64,000 bases of DNA from Blautia coccoides (GCF_034355335.1 NZ_CP136422.1:1553001-1617000); one strand, 5' to 3'; numbered from the stretch's first letter, positions 8,024-17,378 are shown. Made by a program: numbers and translations. The notes: generated by a model not told the origin, from the letters alone.

Positions 8024-9049
8024 ATGATAAATATTGAGGATGTGCCAGGACTTGAAACTGAACTGCAGATGGTAAATACGCATATAGAACGTTTATGCCG
8101 GTCAAACAATAAGTCAATGCAGAAAATGCTGGATTGGGTGCTGAACGCAAGGGGAAAGCAGATACGGCCGATTTTGACACTTTTATGTGCGAGGCTCAAA
8201 GGGAAAGCTGTTGATGCGACAGAGGTCGCGGCGGTGATTGAAATATGCCATACCGCTTCACTGATCCATGATGACATTATAGATGAAGCGGATACCCGCA
8301 GGGGACAATTATCCGTGCAGAAAAAATTCGGAAAGGAGATGGCAGTCTATGCTGGCGATTTTATGATTTTTTCTACAATTAGACGGACTGGTCTGAAGAA
8401 CAAGCCCTGGTATGGTTTGATGTTTGACAAATTGGAAACCATGTGTGATGGGGAGGTCAGCCAATTTGATAATCGTTATAATACGGAAATTACAGAGGAG
8501 AAGTATATTGAGAATATCCTGGGAAAGACTTCGGCAATGTTTAGTATAGCTTGTGGATCAGGTGCTTACGAAGGTAAGTGTAAGGACAGTGAAGTATTGG
8601 CAGCAGAACGGTTTGCAGAAAAATTTGGTCTGCTGTTTCAACTGAGAGATGATCTGTTGGATTTTGTGTCCACAGATGACCTAGCAAAGAAGACCATACA
8701 TAATGATTTTTGGTGCGGATATTATACACTCCCGGCTATTTACTCATTTTCTGATTGCAGGAATGGTGCCAAACTGAAACAAATTGCAATGGATATCAAA
8801 AATGGTCTGTATAGCGAATTGACAGACAAGCGAATAGCGGAATTAATCAGTGTTTCCGATGGCTTCGGATATACGTTGAGGATGATAGATCAATATGCCG
8901 AAGAAGCGAAGCAGAGTTTGAATGTGTTTAAAGATTCTATTGCCAGGAAAAAGCTGCAGGAATTAGTTGATACGGTTCATCTAAGTGCCCATAGGATCGT
9001 GTCAGATCATTTGTCTGATATTCCGTTTGAAAAGTTTGTTTCTATTTAA
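8024..9049 (+). CDS. Polyprenyl (isoprenoid) diphosphate synthase, trans type
   Basis: Enzyme of 341 aa that condenses isopentenyl diphosphate with an allylic diphosphate. The first aspartate-rich motif is DDIID at residues 83-87, followed by TRRG. The second motif is DDLLD at 209-213. The upstream KQIRP basic region is present. I start at ATG 8024 because GAGGAG lies 8 nt upstream; ATG 7994 lacks a site. Chain length cannot be assigned. The gene leads an operon with a membrane protein and a metallophosphoesterase behind a promoter shared with a peptide-type ABC transporter, so a role in remodelling lipid carrier or membrane isoprenoids during envelope stress is inferred. Confidence 0.88.
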   Translation: MINIEDVPGLETELQMVNTHIERLCRSNNKSMQKMLDWVLNARGKQIRPILTLLCARLKGKAVDATEVAAVIEICHTASLIHDDIIDEADTRRGQLSVQKKFGKEMAVYAGDFMIFSTIRRTGLKNKPWYGLMFDKLETMCDGEVSQFDNRYNTEITEEKYIENILGKTSAMFSIACGSGAYEGKCKDSEVLAAERFAEKFGLLFQLRDDLLDFVSTDDLAKKTIHNDFWCGYYTLPAIYSFSDCRNGAKLKQIAMDIKNGLYSELTDKRIAELISVSDGFGYTLRMIDQYAEEAKQSLNVFKDSIARKKLQELVDTVHLSAHRIVSDHLSDIPFEKFVSI

Positions 9050-9091
9050 GAGGCCGGTTTAAAAACCGGGAAAATACTTCAGGGGAATATT

Positions 9092-9688
9092 ATGACAGAA
9101 AGAAACAAGTGGAAATCAATGATAGAAAAAATAGGACATGTCTGTGAAGGCAAATATGATTCGTTTTGGCCTATGGTTATGATATTTTTCACCATGAGCC
9201 TGACAGGATGGTTATGGGAGGTCTGCCTTCATTTGATTTCGGATGGGAGTTTTGTGAACCGCGGATTTCTTCATGGACCGTGGCTGCCTATTTATGGTTC
9301 CGGGAGTATACTGATCCTGACACTACTTCATAAGCTGCGCAAAAAGCCGCTGCTGGAATTTCTGGCTATCATTCTCCTATGTGGCTGTATTGAGTATTAC
9401 ATATCATGGTTTCTGGAGCAGATGTATGATGGAATGAGATGGTGGGATTACAGCGATTATTTTCTGAATCTTAATGGAAGAGTCTGCGTAGAAGGGTTGC
9501 TGGCCTTTGGCTTTGGCGGGATGGTGATCGTATACTTTTATGCACCGCTTCTTGATCATCTATTCAGGCGCATACCGAAAAAAATACTTGCGCCAGTATG
9601 CCTGGTACTAATCTTAATATTTTGTGCGGATCTGATATATTCAGGCAAAAATCCGAATCTCGGTATTGGAATTGCCAGATGCCGTTAA
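9092..9688 (+). CDS. CmpB-type (PF06541, putative ABC transporter type IV) membrane protein
   Basis: Membrane protein of 198 aa with about five helices. The diagnostic region is SLTGWLWEVCLHL followed by RGFLHGPWLPIYGSG, the hallmark of the ABC_trans_CmpB / DUF1113 family, plus the conserved WWDYSDYFLNLNGRVC segment. The gap after the polyprenyl synthase is 42 bp and contains a small CCGGTTT/AAACCGG hairpin. Function of the family is unproven; no ATPase partner is adjacent. Confidence 0.8.
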   Translation: MTERNKWKSMIEKIGHVCEGKYDSFWPMVMIFFTMSLTGWLWEVCLHLISDGSFVNRGFLHGPWLPIYGSGSILILTLLHKLRKKPLLEFLAIILLCGCIEYYISWFLEQMYDGMRWWDYSDYFLNLNGRVCVEGLLAFGFGGMVIVYFYAPLLDHLFRRIPKKILAPVCLVLILIFCADLIYSGKNPNLGIGIARCR

Positions 9689-9740
9689 TGATACATATAT
9701 CCTAAAAGTTTAAGTGTTGTGAAAAAAGTATGGAGAGATT

Positions 9741-10928
9741 ATGCTTGCTGTTTATTTGTCACCAATTTATATTATCGCAAACAGCTATCTGCTGATTCGG
9801 CTTCACAGATGGCTGGGTACATGCAATCCATTGTTCAGAAAAACAGGGATATGTGTTGCAATCAGCTTGGCCTATGTTTTTCTGGTAGCGTCATTATTGA
9901 TTGCGTTTTTTCTGCCGATAGGGCCGGCTAGGAGGATTATGAAATTGATCAGTAATTATTGGCTCGGTATACTGCTGTATCTGATTTTGGCTGTTCTAAT
10001 GGCAGATGCGATTTGTTTCCTGCTTTTCCTTATCACGAAACGGAGGTTAAAATGCCGGACCGCTGCGGCGGGAGGAATCTGTGCAGTGGTTGTTCTTGTG
10101 CTTAGTGCATGGGGAGCATACAATGCCCGTATCATCCAGGTTACACCATATGAGATTACTGTCAATAAAGACGGCGGAAGATTAGAAAACTTAAATGTGG
10201 TATTAGCCGCTGACTTGCATTTGGGTTACAACATTGGTACTGCACACATGATGCAGATGGTAGATAAGATCAATGAACAGAATGCAGATCTTGTGGTATT
10301 TGCAGGCGATATTTTTGATAATGAATACGAGGCTCTTGATGATCCGGAAGAACTGATTGCCGTATTGCAAAAAATTCAGTCGAAGCACGGTGTTTATGCC
10401 TGTTATGGAAATCATGATGTTGAGGAAAAAATACTGGCAGGTTTTACTTTTGGGGGAAACAAAAAGAAAGAGAGCAGTATACAGATGGATGAGTTTTTGG
10501 AGAGAGCCGGTATTCATTTGTTACAGGATGAAGCAGTATTGATTGATGACAGTTTTTATCTGTATGGCAGGCCAGATGCACAGCGGCCCGGACGTGGGAT
10601 TAATATGAGAAAAACTGCTGCAGAACTGATGGGGGAACTTGATACGGAAAAGCCGGTTATTGTGATTGACCATGAACCGAAGGAACTCCAGGAATTGGCA
10701 GATGCCGGGGTGGACATTGATCTGTGTGGTCATACACACGATGGACAGATGTTTCCAGCAAATCTGATTACAGCACTTATGTGGGAGAATTCCTATGGAT
10801 ATCTGAAAAAATCTGAAAAAGGACCATATGCATACGATTGTGACTTCGGGTGTCGGGCTTTTTGGACCGAATATGCGTGTAGGTACGATTGCGGAAATCA
10901 GCCCCATCACAGTACATTTTCAATATAG
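9741..10928 (+). CDS. Membrane-anchored metallophosphoesterase, C terminus frameshifted
   Basis: Protein of 395 aa: four N-terminal helices (about residues 5-125), then a calcineurin-like phosphoesterase domain with DLH (158-160), GDIFDN (189-194), GNHD (223-226), DHEP and CGHTHDGQ. All metal-binding motifs are present. After GYLKKSEKGPY the frame runs into CDFGCRAFWTEYACR, which is not typical. The next frame reads TIVTSGVGLFGPNMRVGT...ITVHF and ends at 10941, the normal ending of this family, so a 1-nt indel lies near 10826-10836. Either the gene is freshly inactivated or the read has an error. Acts at the membrane; substrate unknown. Confidence 0.82.
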   Translation: MLAVYLSPIYIIANSYLLIRLHRWLGTCNPLFRKTGICVAISLAYVFLVASLLIAFFLPIGPARRIMKLISNYWLGILLYLILAVLMADAICFLLFLITKRRLKCRTAAAGGICAVVVLVLSAWGAYNARIIQVTPYEITVNKDGGRLENLNVVLAADLHLGYNIGTAHMMQMVDKINEQNADLVVFAGDIFDNEYEALDDPEELIAVLQKIQSKHGVYACYGNHDVEEKILAGFTFGGNKKKESSIQMDEFLERAGIHLLQDEAVLIDDSFYLYGRPDAQRPGRGINMRKTAAELMGELDTEKPVIVIDHEPKELQELADAGVDIDLCGHTHDGQMFPANLITALMWENSYGYLKKSEKGPYAYDCDFGCRAFWTEYACRYDCGNQPHHSTFSI

Positions 10929-11003
10929 GAATAACATATAGGATGGTGAGTTTACCAGTATTGTGCATGGTTCAATTTATAAAAAAGTATTGGAGGGTAA
11001 ATT

Positions 11004-11360
11004 TTGGAGAGTATAAGAAAAATTTTAATTGTGGATGATGATACTCTTTTTCTTAATCTTCTTGCACAGGCATTAAGAGAACGAGGGCATATTGTTACAA
11101 CAGCTTCTGGCGTTCAGGAAGCCAAGAATGCTTTTTTGGCAGATGATTTTTCCCTGGTATGTTCTGACATTCGGATGGCTGACGGAACAGGCTTTGAACT
11201 ACTTGATTATATAAGGACATCTTTTACAAAATTGCCAGCCATCATAATGAGTAGCTATTTGACCCGTGAGGATCGTTTTGAGGCTCGAATAGCAAAGGTG
11301 TTCTGGGTAGAAAAGACAGATAAAAATCTCGTAGATATTATAGTAAATTATGAAAAATAA
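11004..11360 (+). CDS. Receiver-only (CheY-like) response regulator, second copy
   Basis: Receiver of 118 aa: RKILIVDDD, phospho-acceptor Asp in LVCSDIRMADGTG, Ser in IMSS, Lys in EKTD. No DNA-binding or enzymatic output domain. TTG start at 11004 with TGGAGGG 8 nt upstream. It shares the CSD....GTG.ELL core with the receiver at 7337. It could act as a phosphate sink or as a partner of the kinases nearby; neither can be told from sequence. Confidence 0.8.
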   Translation: MESIRKILIVDDDTLFLNLLAQALRERGHIVTTASGVQEAKNAFLADDFSLVCSDIRMADGTGFELLDYIRTSFTKLPAIIMSSYLTREDRFEARIAKVFWVEKTDKNLVDIIVNYEK

Positions 11361-11505
11361 AACACATATGCCGGTATTAAGAAAAATTTTTTGGAAAATC
11401 ATCCTGATTGTAGGTGGAGTATTGCTATGTATTTTATTTGTTGCTATTACTGTTGTCTGGTCGCTGACAGATTATATTTTTAGAAAATTAGAAAGAGAAG
11501 TCTAG
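11350..11505 (+). CDS. Small single-helix membrane protein, 51 aa
   Basis: The start codon overlaps the end of the receiver gene by 11 nt in another frame. The protein has a basic N terminus (KNKTHMPVLRK), one long hydrophobic helix (IILIVGGVLLCILFVAITVVW) and a charged tail (RKLEREV). Coupled position and clean topology support a real gene. No family recognised. Confidence 0.5.
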   Translation: MKNKTHMPVLRKIFWKIILIVGGVLLCILFVAITVVWSLTDYIFRKLEREV

Positions 11506-11600
11506 TGGACGGAGACAGAACAGGAATAATAAAGGATGGGATTTACCAAGAATGTAGTTAATAGGTTTGTGACCGATTAACAAATTAAGGAGGAACTGTT

Positions 11601-12164
11601 ATGCTGCGTAAATTGATTTCCGGATTGCTGCTCCTGGCGGCATTGACGACAAGCCTTACGGGGTGCGGCATGGATTTGGCCCGCGGTATCATTAGGGAGT
11701 ATGAAGATAATAAAGACGGTATTAAAAGTGAGCTTCATGAACTGAAAGATGGTATTAAAAATGAATTTAATGACTGGATGAGTTCTATCAGCCGATACTC
11801 CCTCACTAGGGACAAAAGCTTAAAAGGCAAACGGGAACTCGGTATTGATGATTATGTTGGAAGTTATGAAGCTGAGTACACCCGATTTAACGGGGAAAAA
11901 TATATCTTCGGCGGTACTTCGATGGAACGTGAAAATGGCAGCACACTGAAAGTGACTTATTCACTTAATATTAAATCCGGTACGGCTGCCCTTTATTGGC
12001 TCGGAAGTACAGATGAGCATATCATTTTGGGAGATAAGGAAGAACATATGATTGCGGAAGTGACTGCCGAGGACGTTTACGAGTTTACTTTTAATGCCGG
12101 AGATAATTTTATCGTTCTCAAAGGTGATGATTTCACTGGAAGTCTGTCACTTAAGGTTGAATGA
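11601..12164 (+). CDS. Predicted lipoprotein
   Basis: Protein of 187 aa with a lipoprotein signal (KLISGLLLLAALTTSLTGC; lipidated Cys22). A charged helical stretch (about 25-60) with a repeated KDGIK motif is followed by a beta-rich domain. AAGGAGG precedes the ATG. It is exported and anchored to the outer face of the membrane. It lies between the receiver gene and the second two-component pair; a sensory or protective role against envelope-active compounds is inferred only from context. Confidence 0.7.
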   Translation: MLRKLISGLLLLAALTTSLTGCGMDLARGIIREYEDNKDGIKSELHELKDGIKNEFNDWMSSISRYSLTRDKSLKGKRELGIDDYVGSYEAEYTRFNGEKYIFGGTSMERENGSTLKVTYSLNIKSGTAALYWLGSTDEHIILGDKEEHMIAEVTAEDVYEFTFNAGDNFIVLKGDDFTGSLSLKVE

Positions 12165-12328
12165 CCAAAGCCGCTGGCATTGCCGCATACATAATGTTTT
12201 ATTGAGTATTCAGAGAAAGGTAATAGATAAGGGTGGCGGCTACAGGTTTATAGGAAAAATAAGAGTTGGTAGCAGGTATCTGGGAACAGGTGTGTCTATC
12301 GGCTCTTTTGTATGCCGCACTATACAGA

Positions 12329-12349
12329 AAAACTGTCGGTGGCAGTTTT
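12329..12349 (+). terminator. Probable terminator
   Basis: AAAACTG (12329-12335) pairs with CAGTTTT (12343-12349) and is followed by TTGT. The surrounding 12165-12493 stretch holds no other supported gene. Confidence 0.4.
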
Positions 12350-12493
12350 CTTGTATTGTCGATGATAGAGTTGAGATAATATGCTTATAGAGGTAAAATA
12401 AGTTGTGGCTGTAAGTGAAATGGAAGTGTATAAAGAAGCTCAGGAGTTATTTCTAAGGAGATTAAGCAGCTGATAAAAGGATGGTGAAAATAA

Positions 12494-13180
12494 ATGAAAT
12501 GGATTTTATTAGTTGAGGATGATTTGAGTTTAATAAATGGCTTATCCTTTGCCGTGAAAAAGCAGGGATATATGCTAGATGTTGCACATACCAAAGATGA
12601 AGCGGACCGGTTATGGGAAAACGGAGCATATGATTTAGTGATTTTGGATGTATCCCTGCCGGATGGTTCTGGATTTGACATATGTAAAAGAATACGGCAG
12701 GCCTCGAAAGTGCCGATTATGTTTCTGACCGCTATGGATGAAGAAACAGATATTATCATGGGGCTGGATATCGGCGGCGATGACTATATCACAAAACCGT
12801 TCAAGCTGGCGGTGTTTATGTCGCGAATCAATGCCCTGCTTAGAAGGAGCGATAATTTTAATCAGGCGGATACGGAATTGAATTCTAACGGTATAAGGGT
12901 TCAGCTTCTGAAAGGAGAAGTATATAAAAATAATGTGCAGGTCAAATTAACGGCGAGAGAGTATAAATTGTTATGTTTATTCATGGAAAATCCAGATGAG
13001 GTTCTTTCCCCGGAGCAGATTCTAAATCGGTTATGGGACTGTGATGAAAACTATATAGACAATAATTCCCTTACGGTATATATACGCAGACTGCGGACAA
13101 AGATTGAAGATGATCCGGGTAAGCCCAAAAGGATCGTGACCGTCCGTCGCATGGGTTATAAGTGGAACACGGCTGAATGA
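12494..13180 (+). CDS. OmpR-family response regulator (BceR-like)
   Basis: Regulator of 228 aa: receiver with acidic residues EDD (8-10), phospho-acceptor Asp52 (VILDVSLPDG), Lys in YITKPF, then a winged helix ending TVRRMGYKW. It overlaps the kinase start region and precedes a Bce/Vra-type ABC transporter. Its probable binding sites are the paired TTACAGTAA repeats at 7919 and 14229, which would put the polyprenyl synthase operon and the transporter under one control. Confidence 0.88.
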   Translation: MKWILLVEDDLSLINGLSFAVKKQGYMLDVAHTKDEADRLWENGAYDLVILDVSLPDGSGFDICKRIRQASKVPIMFLTAMDEETDIIMGLDIGGDDYITKPFKLAVFMSRINALLRRSDNFNQADTELNSNGIRVQLLKGEVYKNNVQVKLTAREYKLLCLFMENPDEVLSPEQILNRLWDCDENYIDNNSLTVYIRRLRTKIEDDPGKPKRIVTVRRMGYKWNTAE

Positions 13181-13188
13181 GGTGCATC

Positions 13189-14226
13189 ATGAAAATACTG
13201 GCAAACAGAAAAATTAAGGCTTTATTTTATAAAATTATGGTTTGTATGCTGATATTTATCGTGGTTTCCGTGTCATTCATGATGTTTGAACTTAACAATG
13301 CAGCACTTTATATTCTGTTATGCGCTTTGTTCATGTGTATTGCGATTATGGCAGCCTGTTATGGATACTTTAAAGAACAGAATGAAATTATGGAAAATGC
13401 AGTGGCTCAGATCACAGAATACATTTCCGGTAACAGGGAGACGAGGATAGAATGTGATGAAGAAGGGGAAATGTACCGGCTGTTCCATGAGGTAAATTCT
13501 CTGGCTGCCATTCTGGACGCAAATGTAGAAAATGAGAGAAAATCGAAACAGTTTTTGAAAAATACCATATCGGATATTTCCCATCAGCTGAAAACTCCTC
13601 TTGCGGCATTGAATATTTATAACGGACTTCTGCAGGGGGAAACGGAAGAACTGCCGCAAATTCAGGAGTTTGCGGCACTGTCAGAAAAAGAACTTGACCG
13701 GATCGAAACGCTGGTACAGAATCTGCTGAAGATTACGAAGCTGGATGCCGGTTCCATTGTATTTGAAAAGACCTCGGAAAATGTGGCGGATATGATGGGA
13801 GAAGTGGAACTGCACTTTGCATACCGTGCTAAGCAGGAAGAGAAGGAACTGGTGATGACCGGGGATGAACATATTTCACTGCTTTGTGACCATGACTGGA
13901 TGATAGAGGCAGTAGAAAATATTGTGAAAAATGCCTTTGACCACACAGAAAAGGGGAATTTTGTCTGGATTGAATGGAAAAAGTCTGCATCTGTAGTTCA
14001 GATTATCATAAAGGACAATGGGAGCGGCATCCAGCCGGAGGATTTGCACCATATATTCAAGAGGTTTTACCGGAGCCGTTTTTCTAAAGACAAGCAAGGC
14101 ATTGGCCTTGGTCTTCCTCTCGCAAAAATGATTGTTGAATCGCACAATGGCACGATAGAAGTGGACAGTACGTTAGGAGCCGGAACAACTTTTACCCTGA
14201 GTTTTTTAATCCCTACAAAATTGTAG
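13189..14226 (+). CDS. Sensor histidine kinase, intramembrane-sensing (BceS-like)
   Basis: Kinase of about 345 aa with two close membrane helices (MVCMLIFIVVSVSFMMFEL and ALYILLCALFMCIAIMAACYGY) and almost no extracytoplasmic loop, the hallmark of intramembrane-sensing kinases that take their signal from a partner ABC transporter. H-box SDISHQLKTPLAAL, N-box ENIVKNAFDH, G1 DNGSGI, G2 GIGLGLPLA are all present. ATG 13189 has GAGGTG upstream; ATG 13177 overlaps the regulator stop. The last codons are duplicated at 7866-7916. Confidence 0.87.
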   Translation: MKILANRKIKALFYKIMVCMLIFIVVSVSFMMFELNNAALYILLCALFMCIAIMAACYGYFKEQNEIMENAVAQITEYISGNRETRIECDEEGEMYRLFHEVNSLAAILDANVENERKSKQFLKNTISDISHQLKTPLAALNIYNGLLQGETEELPQIQEFAALSEKELDRIETLVQNLLKITKLDAGSIVFEKTSENVADMMGEVELHFAYRAKQEEKELVMTGDEHISLLCDHDWMIEAVENIVKNAFDHTEKGNFVWIEWKKSASVVQIIIKDNGSGIQPEDLHHIFKRFYRSRFSKDKQGIGLGLPLAKMIVESHNGTIEVDSTLGAGTTFTLSFLIPTKL

Positions 14227-14228
14227 GC

Positions 14229-14255
14229 TTACAGTAATATTACAGTAAGGTTTGG
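14229..14255 (+). promoter_or_regulatory. Promoter with 11-bp spaced TTACAGTAA repeats (copy 2)
   Basis: TTACAGTAA starts at 14229 and 14240, and the -10 TATACT is at 14250-14255. It begins right after the kinase stop codon and serves the ABC transporter at 14305. Position by position it matches the block at 7919-7955. Confidence 0.78.
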
Positions 14256-14304
14256 ATGGTATACTTTCATCGAATTAAAAATATGAGAAAGAGGTGCTTA
14301 TAAT

Positions 14305-14988
14305 ATGGATTTATTAGAAGTAAGATCAATTTCCAAAACTTACGGCAGTGGTGAAACATCCGTACGGGCATTGAAGAAAGTCAATTTTTCTGTCCCAAAG
14401 GGTGAGTATGTGGCTATTGTCGGGGAATCAGGCTCCGGAAAAAGTACATTACTCAATATGATTGGTGCGTTGGATAACCCGACATCAGGAAAAGTGTTGA
14501 TCGACGGCAAAGATATTTTTGCAATGAAGGAGAGCAAGTTGACGGTTTTCCGCAGGAGGAACATCGGCTTTATCTTTCAGGCATTCAACCTGATCCCAGA
14601 GCTTACTGTTGAGCAGAATATTATCTTCCCGGTACTGCTTGATTATCAGAAACCGGATAAGAAGTATCTGGAGGAGCTTTTGGAAGTTCTTAACTTGAAA
14701 GAACGCCGGAACCATCTGCCGAGCCAGTTATCTGGAGGTCAGCAGCAGAGGGTGGCAATCGGGCGTGCGTTGATTTCACGGCCTTCGCTGATACTCGCTG
14801 ACGAGCCGACTGGAAATCTGGACACGCAGAACAGCAGTGAGGTAATTACTTTGCTGAAAAATGCGTCAAAGAGATACGCACAGACTATTATTATGATTAC
14901 GCATAGTCGGAGCATTGCACAGACTGCAGACCGGGTACTGCAGGTGTCGGATGGTGTGCTGACCGATCTGGGGAGGTGCAGTGAATGA
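14305..14988 (+). CDS. ABC transporter ATP-binding protein (BceA/MacB-like)
   Basis: ATPase of 227 aa. Walker A GESGSGKS (40-47), Q-loop in IFQAFNLIPEL, signature [15 protein letters not shown], Walker [13 protein letters not shown], switch His in MITHS. This is the LolD/BceA class that works with FtsX-type permeases. It overlaps the permease gene by 4 nt. With the intramembrane kinase just upstream it forms a flux-sensing peptide detoxification module. Confidence 0.92.
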   Translation: MDLLEVRSISKTYGSGETSVRALKKVNFSVPKGEYVAIVGESGSGKSTLLNMIGALDNPTSGKVLIDGKDIFAMKESKLTVFRRRNIGFIFQAFNLIPELTVEQNIIFPVLLDYQKPDKKYLEELLEVLNLKERRNHLPSQLSGGQQQRVAIGRALISRPSLILADEPTGNLDTQNSSEVITLLKNASKRYAQTIIMITHSRSIAQTADRVLQVSDGVLTDLGRCSE

Positions 14989-17318
14989 AAAGCTATCTTA
15001 GTCTTGTGCCGATTTCTGCAAAGGTCCGCAGGCGGCAGAACCGTATGACAATTCTATGCATTATATGTGCTGTTTTTCTTGTGACTGCGATTTTCAGTGT
15101 AACAGACATGATGATTCGGACGGAAAGCAGCATCATGTTGAGCAAGCATGGAAACTGGCATCTTCAACTGGATCATATCTCACAGGATATTGCAGAGGAA
15201 ATCTGTAGACGTACAGATGTTACCGACGTAGGTGCATCTTCCGTGTTTAACTATGAAGGAGGGCAGCCGTATCGTATTCGCGAAAAAAAAGCTGTCTTAT
15301 ATGGTACCGAAGAAACCTATATGAACCAGATCTCAAATGGAATTACGGATGGGGCTTTTCCGCAGAATGATAGTGAAGTTATGCTTAGCCCAAATGCTGT
15401 AACAGCATTTGGAGCACAGATTGGAGAAAATGTAACCTTGCATACCCCTGCCGGAGATGCAACGTTTAAAATATCTGGGTTTGGTACAGAGGATAAAGGA
15501 TATTATGAAAATCAGACCTATTTAGTAGGGGTATATATGACACAAACAGCATTTGCCTCCATTATGGAGAATAATGGAATTACAGACAATGAGCCAGCCT
15601 ATTATGTGCAGTTCGAGGATGCGACGAAAGTAACCAAAGCCATCACAGAATTGCAGGCACAATATCAGCTGCCGGCGGAAAACATCTCAGAAAATACCGG
15701 TGTAATGGGTATGGCAGGGCAAAGCAGCAATACCGCTATGAAGAATTTCTACGGAATTGCAGTGATTCTGTTTATTATAGTGCTCTTAGCAGGCGTACTG
15801 ATGATCTCTGGTAGCATGAACAGCAATATAGCCAATCGGACACAGTTCTTTGGCATGATGCGCTGTATTGGCGCAAGCCGCCAGCAAGTCATCCGCTTTG
15901 TGCGGCTGGAGGCATTGAATTGGTGCAAGATAGCAGTACCCGCTGGAATCCTTATGGGTACAATCATCAGTTGGGGCATCTGCGGGGTACTCCGCTATGT
16001 TGTCGGTGGTGAATTTGCTGTGACACCGGTGTTCAAAATCAGTCCTGCCGGTCTTATCAGCGGAGCCGTGGTAGGAATTGTAACAGTACTTTTGGCGGCA
16101 CAATCCCCGGCAAAACGTGCTGCTAAGGTTTCCCCTATGTCGGCAGTTTCCGGTAATATGGAAAACACAGCTACTGTTTACCATGCCGCAAAGATAGGTG
16201 TTGGGAAAATTGACTGTTCTTTGGGCATACATCATGCAGTAGCATTAAAGAAAAACTGGTGTTTATTGACAGCCTCTTTTGCTCTCTGTATTATATTGTT
16301 TCTTTCTTTTTCCATTGTGATGGATATGGTACGGTTGTTGCTGCCATCACTAAATGTTACCTCAGCGGATCTTGCGTTAGCCAGTTATAGTAATGAAATG
16401 GTTCTTGACCGTGATTTGGTTGATGAAATCAGAAAAATAGATGGCGTTACAAATGCTTATGGCAGTAGCTATATGGGTAATATTCCTGCAACATCTTCAA
16501 GAGCTGGGATAGACCATATCAATATTGTTTCCTATGATGATACGCTGTTGGACTATGCAAAAGGAAATATTGCTCAGGGAACCTTGAATGAAGTTTATGG
16601 AGACAGCAACAAGGTTGCGACAGTCTTTAATAAAAACAACTCCCTAAAAGTCGGCGATACCATTCAGATTGCAGGCACTGAGGTTGAGATTTCCTGCGCC
16701 CTGTCACAAGGACTGTTTGGCGATAATCTGATTATCATCTGTTCACAGGAAACGTTTGACCGCCTCATGGGACAGGAAAAATATGGTTTGATTGGTGTTC
16801 AACTGGGAAAAGATGCTACAGATGAAACAGTAGCACAAATCAGAAAACTTGAAAATGACGATATCGCTGTTACTGACCAACGGGAAAGTAATCGGACGAA
16901 CAACACAACTTATTGGGCATCACGGATTGTTTGCTATGGATTTTTAGCAATTATTGCGGTCATTACTCTATTTAATATAATTAACAGTATTTCTATGAGT
17001 GTATCTGCGAGAACAAAACAGTATGGTGCAATGCGTGCGGTTGGCATGGACAATAAACAGCTTACACGAATGATTTCGGCGGAAGCCTTTACCTATGCTG
17101 TTTCAGGTCTGATATTGGGTTGTGGAATGGGAATTCCTTTCAGCCGTTTTCTGCATACGCTGATGATTACACGTCATTTTGGAGTGGCATGGCATTTGCC
17201 GATTGCATTGCTCGCTGTAGTAACAGTTTTTATTTTTGTTTCTGCTGTTATTGCAGCCCATGCTCCATCTAAACGGATATGCAATATGGCGATTACCGCA
17301 ACAATTAATGAGTTGTAA
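14985..17318 (+). CDS. ABC transporter permease, FtsX/MacB type
   Basis: Permease of 777 aa with one N-terminal helix, a large extracytoplasmic region (about 45-250), helices near 255-275, 310-335 and 350-375, another helix near 420, a second extracytoplasmic region (about 445-635) and three C-terminal helices. The two FtsX cores carry the typical RCIGASRQQVIRF and RAVGMDNKQLTRM loops. In such systems the transporter both protects against peptides bound to cell-wall lipid intermediates and signals to the kinase. Substrate not deducible. Confidence 0.88.
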   Translation: MKSYLSLVPISAKVRRRQNRMTILCIICAVFLVTAIFSVTDMMIRTESSIMLSKHGNWHLQLDHISQDIAEEICRRTDVTDVGASSVFNYEGGQPYRIREKKAVLYGTEETYMNQISNGITDGAFPQNDSEVMLSPNAVTAFGAQIGENVTLHTPAGDATFKISGFGTEDKGYYENQTYLVGVYMTQTAFASIMENNGITDNEPAYYVQFEDATKVTKAITELQAQYQLPAENISENTGVMGMAGQSSNTAMKNFYGIAVILFIIVLLAGVLMISGSMNSNIANRTQFFGMMRCIGASRQQVIRFVRLEALNWCKIAVPAGILMGTIISWGICGVLRYVVGGEFAVTPVFKISPAGLISGAVVGIVTVLLAAQSPAKRAAKVSPMSAVSGNMENTATVYHAAKIGVGKIDCSLGIHHAVALKKNWCLLTASFALCIILFLSFSIVMDMVRLLLPSLNVTSADLALASYSNEMVLDRDLVDEIRKIDGVTNAYGSSYMGNIPATSSRAGIDHINIVSYDDTLLDYAKGNIAQGTLNEVYGDSNKVATVFNKNNSLKVGDTIQIAGTEVEISCALSQGLFGDNLIIICSQETFDRLMGQEKYGLIGVQLGKDATDETVAQIRKLENDDIAVTDQRESNRTNNTTYWASRIVCYGFLAIIAVITLFNIINSISMSVSARTKQYGAMRAVGMDNKQLTRMISAEAFTYAVSGLILGCGMGIPFSRFLHTLMITRHFGVAWHLPIALLAVVTVFIFVSAVIAAHAPSKRICNMAITATINEL

Positions 17319-17330
17319 GTAAAAGGTTGA

Positions 17331-17378
17331 AAATATCCTGCCGGACAGAGTAAGTCTCTCGTTCGGCAGAGATATTTT
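17331..17378 (+). terminator. Rho-independent terminator after the ABC operon
   Basis: AATATC-CTGCCG (17332-17343) pairs with CGGCAG-GATATT (17364-17376, one bulged A) and is followed by TTTT. Confidence 0.7.
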
